NCBI GenBank assembly: GCA_910585265.1
Contig: CAJUCA010000009.1
Location: forward strand, 3,607-67,606
Length of the DNA stretch: 64,000 bases
Direction of reading: 5' to 3'
Origin: an uncultured Oscillospiraceae bacterium
GTDB lineage: Bacteria; Bacillota; Clostridia; Oscillospirales; Oscillospiraceae
The notes under the pieces were generated by a model that did not search any database, was not told the origin of the DNA, and worked only from the letters and a program-made list of their open reading frames with translations. The translations under genes were made by a program, and so were the position numbers. Shown one piece after another: positions 56,079 through 62,338 of the stretch. Each line of letters starts with the position of its first letter. Within the stretch, counting starts at the first letter, position 1.

Positions 56079-57326
56079 CTACAGGCCCCGTTCCAGCTTC
56101 CCGCCCAGCCGCTCATACTCCTCCCAGAAATCGGGGTAGGATTTTGCCACACACTCCGCTCCGGTGATGGTCACGGGCTTTTCGCACCGGGTTGCGGCGA
56201 TGGCGGCCATCATGGCGATGCGGTGGTCGCTGAAGCTGTCCACCGTCACGCCGCCGGACAGGGCCTCCCTGCCCTGGATGGTGAGGCAGTCCGGCCCCGC
56301 CTCCACGTCCGCCCCCAGGGCGTTCAGGGTCTGGCTCACGCTCGCCAGCCGGTCGCTCTCCTTGAGGCGCAGGCGGGCGGCGTTGACAAGGCGGGTGGTC
56401 TCCCCCGCCCGCAGGGCCGCCATGGCCGCCAGGGGGGGCGCGAGGTCGGGACAGCCGGACACGTCGATGTCCACCTCCCCCGGCCCCCCCAGGGGCAGGA
56501 GGTGGTCCGCCACGGCCCGGTCGCCCTGGAGGGAATAGGGGTCCAGCCCCGCCGCCGTCACCGGATTGCCCAGAAATCCGGCGGCGTACCAGAACCCGGC
56601 CTGGGACCAGTCCCCCTCCACCGCGGCGCGGGCCGCCCGGTAGGTCTGGCTGCCCTGGGGATGGTACTGGGGGGGCAGGGACAGGGTGACGGGCAGTTCC
56701 ACCCCGAACCGGCCCATGGCCTGGAGGGTCATCTGGATGTAGCCCTCCCCCTCCAGGGGTCCGGCGGGGATGAGGGCGGAGGGGCCGTTGAGCAGGGGCA
56801 GGGCGAACAGCAGCCCGGTGAAGAACTGGGAGGACACGTCCCCCGGCAGGCGGTACTCCCCCGGCGTGAGCAGGCCGGAGACGGTGAGCACGCCGTCCTG
56901 GAGCCGGTACGAGATCCCCTTTTCGTCAAACAGGTCGAAGTAGGGCTTCAGGGGCCGCTCCATCAGCCGCCCCCGGCCCGTGAAGACGCCGCCCCCCCGC
57001 ACCGCCAGGGCCACAGGGATCAGGAACCGCAGGGTGGAGCCGCTCTCCCCGCAGTCCAGGTGGGGGAGGGCCAGCCGCCGCAGGGGGGACATGGCGTTGG
57101 CCCCCATGCCCTGGACGGTGACGGTGGAGCCGTCCACGGCAAAGCCCGCCCCCAGCTCCTCCAGGCAGCGGAGGGTGGCCCGGATGTCGTCGGGAAAGGC
57201 CATGTTGGTGATAACGCTCTCCCCGTGGGCCAGGGCGGCGGCGATGAGCAGGCGGTGGGCCTGGGATTTGGAGGGGGGCGGGGTGACGGCGCCGGACAAT
57301 TTGGCTGGGGTGATGGTGACGTTCAA
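56079..57326 (-). CDS. aroA: 3-phosphoshikimate 1-carboxyvinyltransferase (EPSP synthase), TTG start
   Basis: AroA transfers enolpyruvyl from PEP to shikimate 3-phosphate. The 415-residue protein begins MNVTITPAKLSGAVTPPPSK with SQAHRLLIAAAL. It has LDCGESGSTLRFLIPV, DVSSQFFTGLLFALP and the C-terminal DHRIAMMAAIAA. The only start consistent with the Shine-Dalgarno (GGAGG 8 bases upstream) is TTG at 57326. Confidence 0.94.
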   Translation of the reverse strand: MNVTITPAKLSGAVTPPPSKSQAHRLLIAAALAHGESVITNMAFPDDIRATLRCLEELGAGFAVDGSTVTVQGMGANAMSPLRRLALPHLDCGESGSTLRFLIPVALAVRGGGVFTGRGRLMERPLKPYFDLFDEKGISYRLQDGVLTVSGLLTPGEYRLPGDVSSQFFTGLLFALPLLNGPSALIPAGPLEGEGYIQMTLQAMGRFGVELPVTLSLPPQYHPQGSQTYRAARAAVEGDWSQAGFWYAAGFLGNPVTAAGLDPYSLQGDRAVADHLLPLGGPGEVDIDVSGCPDLAPPLAAMAALRAGETTRLVNAARLRLKESDRLASVSQTLNALGADVEAGPDCLTIQGREALSGGVTVDSFSDHRIAMMAAIAATRCEKPVTITGAECVAKSYPDFWEEYERLGGKLERGL

Positions 57327-57426
57327 GGTGGTTTCCTCCTGACTGTAGAGCGTCTGTAGAGGCGGGGCTTGCCCCGCCCGTTGTGCCGAAATGCTCGTTG
57401 TTTTGCGGGAGGGGCAAGCCCCTCCC
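57327..57426. repeat. Two palindromic repeats between aroB and aroA
   Basis: GGCGGGGCTTGCCCCGCC (57361-57378) and GGGAGGGGCAAGCCCCTCCC (57409-57428) form strong hairpins inside the operon; the second overlaps the aroB stop region. Confidence 0.65.
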
Positions 57427-58503
57427 CTACAATATGCGGGAATCAAGCAGCCCCATGAGCTGTGCCTTGGGCAGCTTATGGGGGACGGCATGGCCGAGTT
57501 TGTCCAGCAGGATCAGGGTGATGTCCGTCCCCGCGCCCTTCTTGTCCAGGCCGACGGCGGCGGCGTAGTCCTCTATGGAGCAGGAGATGGCGGTGGGCAG
57601 GCCCAGGGACGCGCAGGCGTCCCCGATCCGCTCCGGCACCTCCGGCGGGGTGACGCCCAGGGCCGCCCCCAGCTTGGCGGCGGCACACATTCCCGCCGCT
57701 ACCGCCTGACCGTGGCTCCATTCGGTATAGTGCCCCGCCAGCTCGTAGGCGTGGCCCAGGGTGTGGCCGAAGTTCAGGATCATCCGCAGTCCGGTGTCCA
57801 GCTCGTCCTCCGTGACTACTTCTCGCTTGATATCACAGCAGGTATACAGAATGTGTTCAATGTCCGCCATGAGCTGGGGGCGGGAGGGGCGGGCAGTGAG
57901 GAACTCGAAGAAGCCGGGGTCCCGGATGCAGCCGTACTTGACCACCTCCGCCATGCCGTCCATGAACACGGGCAGGGGCAGGGTGTCCAGCGCGTCCGGG
58001 TCCATGAGCACCAGCCTGGGCTGGTAGAAGGCCCCGGCCAGGTTCTTGCCGTGCTCCAGGTCCACCGCCACCTTGCCGCCCACGCTGCTGTCCACCTGGG
58101 CCAGCAGGGTGGTGGGGATCTGGACAAAGGCCACCCCCCGGAGGATGGTGGCGGCGGCGAAGCCCGCCAGATCCCCCACCACGCCGCCCCCTAACGCCAC
58201 CACGCCGTCGGTGCGGGTGAGGCCGAACTCCATGAAGCCCTCCCAGAGCTGGGAAAGCTGGGCGGCGTTTTTGCTTTTTTCCCCGGCGGGGACGGGGAAC
58301 AGCCCCAGCTCAAACCCGGCCCGTTCCAGGCTGGCTTTCACCTTATTATAGTAGAGGGGGCCCACGTTGGTGTCGGTGACCACCGCCAGCCTGCGGGCGC
58401 GGGGCAGGACGGCCCGGATCCGCTCCCCGGCCTGGGAGAGCAGGCCCCGCTGGATGGCGATCTCGTATTCCCGGCCCGGCAGGGCCACGGTGAGGGTTTT
58501 CAT
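57427..58503 (-). CDS. aroB: 3-dehydroquinate synthase
   Basis: AroB cyclises DAHP using NAD and a metal. The 358-residue protein contains VVTDTNVGPLYYNKV, VALGGGVVGDLAGFAAAT, IPTTLLAQVDSSVGGKVAVD and the metal-binding NFGHTLGHAYE and SHGQAVAAGM. Its start overlaps the stop of the broken HTH gene (ATGA). Confidence 0.96.
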   Translation of the reverse strand: MKTLTVALPGREYEIAIQRGLLSQAGERIRAVLPRARRLAVVTDTNVGPLYYNKVKASLERAGFELGLFPVPAGEKSKNAAQLSQLWEGFMEFGLTRTDGVVALGGGVVGDLAGFAAATILRGVAFVQIPTTLLAQVDSSVGGKVAVDLEHGKNLAGAFYQPRLVLMDPDALDTLPLPVFMDGMAEVVKYGCIRDPGFFEFLTARPSRPQLMADIEHILYTCCDIKREVVTEDELDTGLRMILNFGHTLGHAYELAGHYTEWSHGQAVAAGMCAAAKLGAALGVTPPEVPERIGDACASLGLPTAISCSIEDYAAAVGLDKKGAGTDITLILLDKLGHAVPHKLPKAQLMGLLDSRIL

Positions 58504-58736
58504 GGCGTACCTCCTTTTGGGGTGAGACGGGCCACTTCCCGCGCGTCCGTGCGGCCCATGAGCCAGTCCAGGGAGACCTGGTAAAATTCCCCGATGGCCA
58601 AAAGGGTGTCCCCCCGGGGGGTGGCACCCAGCTCCAGATCCTGATAGCCGCGGGTGGACAGTCCCACCGCCTGGGCCACGTCCGCCTAGGTCAGGTGCCG
58701 CTCGCCCCGCAGGAGCCGGATTCGTTCAGAAAACAT
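58500..58736 (-). pseudogene. XRE-type HTH gene with an in-frame amber codon
   Basis: The frame MFSERIRLLRGERHLT, then TAG (58688-58686, codon 17), continues ADVAQAVGLSTRGYQDLELG and GATPRGDTLLAIGEFYQVSL, DWLMGRTD. It is a normal HTH protein in every other respect. The TAG sits where family members have Gln (LTQADVAQ), so a single CAG-to-TAG change explains it. It lies between aroF and aroB with a 4-bp overlap to aroB, so loss of translation could reduce aroB coupling. Suppression cannot be excluded. Confidence 0.85.
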
Positions 58737-58883
58737 GAAACTCCCCCTTGGGACGTGGTCATTTTACCAGGGCCTGCGGCTGGGGCTTCAGGCTGCGGAC
58801 GCCTGCCTGGAGAAGCTGTGATAAACGCGCGTACAGACCGGGCTGGCGGGCGGACAATGTCCGCCCCTACAGGGTGCGGCTCC

Positions 58884-59906
58884 TTACACCAGCTTCTTCC
58901 CCATCAGCTCAACGAGGGGGTTCAGCCTGTCCATGAGGTGCCGGAACTTCTCCGGCGTCAGGGACTGGGCCCCGTCGCATTTGGCGTGGGGCGGGTCGTT
59001 GTGGACCTCCACCATCAGGCCGTCCGCCCCCACCGCCACCGCCGCCATGGCCAGCGGCTCCACCATCCAGTACATCCCGGCGGCGTGGGAGGGATCCACC
59101 ACGATGGGCAGGTGGCTCATCCGCCGGATGGCGGGGATGGCGGACAGGTCCAGGGTGTTGCGGGTGTAGCTCTCGAAGGTGCGCACGCCCCGCTCGCACA
59201 AAATCACGTTTTCGTTGCCGGAGGCCATGATGTACTCCGCCGACATGATCCACTCCTCGTAGGTGTTGGACAGGCCCCGCTTGAGCAGGATGGGCTTGGA
59301 CAGCTTGCCCGCCTCCTTCAGCAGGTCGAAGTTCTGCATATTCCGCGCGCCGATCTGCACCAGATCCACCTTTTCCTCAAACAGGCCGCAGTCCCGGGGG
59401 GCCATGATCTCGGACACGATGGGCAGTCCGGTGTCCGCCCGGGCCTCCAGCAGCAGCTCCAGGCCGTCCGCCCCCATGCCCTGGAAGGAGTAGGGGGAGG
59501 TGCGGGGCTTGAAGGCCCCGCCCCGGAGCAGGGCCGCCCCCGCCGCCTTCACGTCCCGGGCCACCCCCACGATCTGCTCCTCGCTCTCCACCGAGCAGGG
59601 CCCGGCGATGACGGTAAAGCGGCCCCCGCCGCCGATGGGCACGCCGGACACGTCCACCACCGTGTCCTCCGGGTGGAACTTCCGGTTGGCCTTCTTGTAC
59701 GGCTCCTGCACCCGCATGACCCGCTCCACGTCATCGTTCATGGTGAGCTTGTCCATGTCGATGTGGGCGGTGTCCCCCACCAGGCCCAGGATGGAGCAGC
59801 CCACCCCGTTGGTGATCCCCACGGTGACGCCGTGGTCCCGCTCCAGCGCGTCCACCAGGGCGTGGATGTTTTCCTGGCTTACGCCGGGCTTCATGACAAT
59901 AACCAT
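58884..59906 (-). CDS. aroF: 3-deoxy-7-phosphoheptulonate (DAHP) synthase, AroF/AroA(Q)-like beta type
   Basis: This enzyme condenses PEP and erythrose 4-phosphate, the first step of the shikimate pathway. The 340-residue protein has an N-terminal ferredoxin-like regulatory domain (about 1-70, VIVMKPGVSQENIHALVDAL) and a catalytic barrel with AGPCSVESEEQIV, GAFKPRTSPYSFQG, IGARNMQNFDLL and IVVDPSHAAG. It is the first enzyme gene after a leader peptide and attenuator, so it is feedback-controlled at the RNA level as well. Confidence 0.95.
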   Translation of the reverse strand: MVIVMKPGVSQENIHALVDALERDHGVTVGITNGVGCSILGLVGDTAHIDMDKLTMNDDVERVMRVQEPYKKANRKFHPEDTVVDVSGVPIGGGGRFTVIAGPCSVESEEQIVGVARDVKAAGAALLRGGAFKPRTSPYSFQGMGADGLELLLEARADTGLPIVSEIMAPRDCGLFEEKVDLVQIGARNMQNFDLLKEAGKLSKPILLKRGLSNTYEEWIMSAEYIMASGNENVILCERGVRTFESYTRNTLDLSAIPAIRRMSHLPIVVDPSHAAGMYWMVEPLAMAAVAVGADGLMVEVHNDPPHAKCDGAQSLTPEKFRHLMDRLNPLVELMGKKLV

Positions 59907-59927
59907 ATCAACAACCCCTTTTCAAAG

Positions 59928-59964
59928 AAAAAAGCCCATGATCCGCGCAGCGCGGGCCATGAGC
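59928..59964 (-). terminator. Attenuator-like terminator of the aromatic operon
   Basis: On the minus strand GCTCATGG-C-CCGCG pairs with CGCGG-A-TCATGGGC (13 of 14 positions) and is followed by TTTTTTC, 22 bases before aroF. Its position after the leader peptide marks it as the regulated terminator. Confidence 0.75.
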
Positions 59965-60005
59965 TTCATAAGATACCCATACAGGCGGGGCCTTCCGCCC
60001 CTCGC

Positions 60006-60101
60006 TCACGCCGCCCGCTGATCCACGCCGAAAAAGCCGAACCCGGTAAATCGAGTCCAGCCGGAGGCGGCGGCAGAGCTGCGGACGTGGGAGAGGGTCA
60101 T
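60006..60101 (-). CDS. Aromatic leader peptide (attenuation), 31 aa
   Basis: The ORF reads MTLSHVRSSAAASGWTRFTG and ends FGFFGVDQRAA. One Trp and four Phe codons lie within ten codons, as expected for a ribosome-stalling leader that senses Phe (and perhaps Trp). GAGGT lies 8 bases before ATG. Promoter TTGCAA (60163-60158), 17-bp spacer, TATAAT (60140-60135) precedes it; the terminator at 59928-59964 follows. Control of aroF through charged tRNA-Phe supply is the straightforward model. Confidence 0.75.
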   Translation of the reverse strand: MTLSHVRSSAAASGWTRFTGFGFFGVDQRAA

Positions 60102-60134
60102 GGCAAAATACCTCGCTGCGTTTGGATTGGGGAC

Positions 60135-60163
60135 ATTATACTCTTTGCCGGGGTAAATTGCAA
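60135..60163 (-). promoter_or_regulatory. Promoter of the aromatic operon
   Basis: The boxes are -35 TTGCAA (60163-60158) and -10 TATAAT (60140-60135) with a 17-bp spacer, 34 bp before the leader peptide start. Confidence 0.75.
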
Positions 60164-60182
60164 GAATTTTTTCCGGGAGGCC

Positions 60183-60644
60183 CTACCCCGGGGGCAGGCG
60201 GCCCAGCAGCAGCGCGGCCCCCGCCTGGGCCAGCAGCAGCTCCGGCGGCTCCCCGGCGTAGGGGAGTATGAGCTCCTGCCGCTCCACCGCCCTGCCGTCC
60301 AGGGTGAGGAACTCCCGCTGGACGGCCACCGAGGCCCGCTGCCCGTCCAGGCTGGACAGGGTGAGGGTGTTCCGGGGGGCGGGGCCGTAGCTGATGAGGG
60401 CGTCCGCCGGGAGGGCCCGGGTGAGGGCCGCCAGCCCACCGGGGAGCAGGGCGGTCCGGCAGGCCAGGGCCCCCGCCCCCGCCCAGCCCGACGCGCCGGG
60501 GGACACCACCAGCAGGTCCAACGCCAGCCCCGCCAGCAGGGCCGGGTGGCGGCAGGCCCGCACCAGGGCGGGCAGGCCCTCCGCCAGACCGCTGATCCGC
60601 TCCGCCAGCCCCTCGTCCCGCTCCCATACGCCGATCTGCCACAT
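60183..60644 (-). CDS. Hypothetical protein, unknown (153 aa)
   Basis: The product starts MWQIGVWERDEGLAERISGL and has a Leu/Ala-rich middle and a C-terminal half with NTLTLSSLDGQRASVAVQRE and LDGRAVERQELILPY. Codon use matches the chromosome. I do not recognise a domain. It lies just upstream of the aromatic promoter on the same strand and may be the end of an unrelated unit. Confidence 0.6.
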   Translation of the reverse strand: MWQIGVWERDEGLAERISGLAEGLPALVRACRHPALLAGLALDLLVVSPGASGWAGAGALACRTALLPGGLAALTRALPADALISYGPAPRNTLTLSSLDGQRASVAVQREFLTLDGRAVERQELILPYAGEPPELLLAQAGAALLLGRLPPG

Positions 60645-60883
60645 GGCGGCGTCCCCCTTATCGCCTGAAATCCCCCGCCCCGGAGGGCGGGGGATTCCGG
60701 GTTAGTAATCTGGGGATAGTTTGCCGGGGGGCGGGGGTTTTTATGCGCGGCGGCATCCCCTGATTGTCACGCTCCGATTGGGTGCGCGGCCGGGCCGCTT
60801 TCGCTGCGGCTCCGGCAAAACCCGGTCCCGCTGCGTGGGCCTTGGGCTTTTGCCTTCGCTCCGCTCCAAGCTCCCCTGCGCAC
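60645..60883. other. Spacer with a GC-rich hairpin, no gene
   Basis: AATCCCCCGCCC and its complement (60664-60691) form a stable hairpin. The remaining sequence up to the BrkB gene stop shows no recognisable feature. Confidence 0.5.
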
Positions 60884-61744
60884 CTATCGCCGCGCTTCCT
60901 TCCGGTGGGTAAACAGGACGAAATTCACCACGTTGCCCATGATCAGGATGTTGCCGCACAGGTACAGCCACACCAGCATGATGATCACCGAGGCCAGGGA
61001 GCCGTACACCAGGGAGTACCGGGCGGAATTGCCCATGAGCAGGGAGAAGATCGCCGACGCCGCCGCCAGCGCGGCCGACGCGGCCAGGGCACCGGGCACC
61101 ACCGGGGGGCGGGGCTTGTCCAGGGGGGCGGCGAAGCGGTAGAGCAGGAGGATGAACAGAAACACCATCCCCAGCAGGAGCAGGTACTTCATCCACTGCC
61201 AGGTGCCGAACCGCTCCACCAGGCCCTCCAGCCGGAACGCCTGGCCCAGCAGGTGGAAGAACCAGTTCCCCGTTACCACCACCGCCAGGGACAGGTAGAT
61301 GGTGGCCAGCAGGAGCAGGGAGAACAGCACGCTGGCGGCGATCTGCCGCAGGCCCAGGAAGGTGGCCCTGCCGTACAGCTCGTGCATGATGTTCATCAGG
61401 CCCCGGACGGCAGCGGAGGCGGACAGGATGGTGAGGAAGGCCCCGGACAGGAGCATGGCGGCGGACTGGTTGGTGTCGATATAGGTCAGGTAGTCCTGGA
61501 AGATGGCCAGCACCCCGGCGGGGAGGAAGGGGTCGGCCTGATCCAGCAGGTGGGTGAGGTCCAGGTGCAGCTCGTTGACGAAGGCGGAGATGCAGATGAG
61601 GATGGGGAAAAAGGTGAGGATGAGGAAATAGGCCAGCTCGGCGGCGGCCCGGCCCACCCTTTTGGAGAAGTACACGTCCACCACATCGGCGGCAAAGCGG
61701 ATGGGGGGATGGGCCCGGAGCAGGCGTTCCAGCTTTTGCTTCAC
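60884..61744 (-). CDS. YihY/BrkB-family inner membrane protein
   Basis: The 286-residue protein has about six membrane segments and the family motifs AAELAYFLILTFFPILICIS, SAAVRGLMNIMHELYGR and YGSLASVIIMLVWLYLCGNI. The family is annotated UPF0761/BrkB; transport of small solutes has been proposed but is unproven. Promoter TTGTCC (61807-61802), 17-bp spacer, TATATT (61784-61779) precedes it. Confidence 0.92.
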   Translation of the reverse strand: MKQKLERLLRAHPPIRFAADVVDVYFSKRVGRAAAELAYFLILTFFPILICISAFVNELHLDLTHLLDQADPFLPAGVLAIFQDYLTYIDTNQSAAMLLSGAFLTILSASAAVRGLMNIMHELYGRATFLGLRQIAASVLFSLLLLATIYLSLAVVVTGNWFFHLLGQAFRLEGLVERFGTWQWMKYLLLLGMVFLFILLLYRFAAPLDKPRPPVVPGALAASAALAAASAIFSLLMGNSARYSLVYGSLASVIIMLVWLYLCGNILIMGNVVNFVLFTHRKEARR

Positions 61745-61880
61745 GGCGGGGCCCTCCTTCCTGTGTTTCTGTGATCATAATATAGCAGAAGGGCGGGAAA
61801 AGGACAACAGAAATTTGTCAGGAGCGGGGCGGGCTTTGGACGGCGGGAGGGAGTCCGTCAAAATTTTTTTGGATACCCCC

Positions 61881-61932
61881 TTGACAACGGGTGACTATCG
61901 TAGTAGTATTCTATTGTACTATCATGATAGTA
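61881..61932 (+). promoter_or_regulatory. Promoter with BlaI-type operators
   Basis: The boxes are -35 TTGACA (61881-61886), 17-bp spacer and -10 TAGTAT (61904-61909). GACTATCGTAGTAG lies in the spacer, and the palindrome TACTATCATGATAGTA is at 61917-61932. Both resemble the TACA/TGTA-type paired sites of BlaI/MecI repressors, here with a TACTATC half-site. Confidence 0.7.
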
Positions 61933-61966
61933 ATACGCGCCCTGCCGCACTTAGGAGGTTATTCCC

Positions 61967-62338
61967 ATGGAGAAGCTGTTTGATTCGGAGCTGCGGGTGA
62001 TGGAGCCGCTGTGGGCGGACGGACCCCAGTCCGCGGGGGAGCTGGCGAAAAAGCTGGCGGCCTCCGCCGGGTGGAACCGGAACACCACCTATACCGTCAT
62101 CAAGAAGCTGGTGGACAAGGGGGCGGTGAGCCGCTCCGACCCCGGCTTCCTGTGCGCCCCGCTGGTGAGCCGGGAGGACGTGCAGCGGGCGGAGACGGAC
62201 AACCTGATCACCCGGCTGTTCGGGGGATCGAACAGCCAGTTCCTGTCCGCGTTTTTCAGCGGGCGGGAGCTGACCCCGGCGGAGGCCGGGGAGCTGAGAA
62301 GCCTGATTGAACGCCTGGAACGGGGGGATGGGACATGA
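61967..62338 (+). CDS. BlaI/MecI/CopY-family repressor
   Basis: The 123-residue protein is a winged-helix repressor (FDSELRVMEPLWADGPQSAG, NTTYTVIKKLVDKGAV) with the C-terminal dimerisation region containing the usual proteolysis zone (NSQFLSAFFSGRELTP). It overlaps the M56 sensor gene by 4 bp. Derepression would follow cleavage triggered by the sensor. AGGAGG precedes ATG at 61967. Confidence 0.93.
   Translation: MEKLFDSELRVMEPLWADGPQSAGELAKKLAASAGWNRNTTYTVIKKLVDKGAVSRSDPGFLCAPLVSREDVQRAETDNLITRLFGGSNSQFLSAFFSGRELTPAEAGELRSLIERLERGDGT

Noticed and set aside
40979..58688. Reassignment of TAG to glutamine in this genome
   Set aside because: Other genes here (addA, psuG, the 69-aa HTH gene) end normally with TAG, so a general code change is not supported; only two interruptions remain to be explained.
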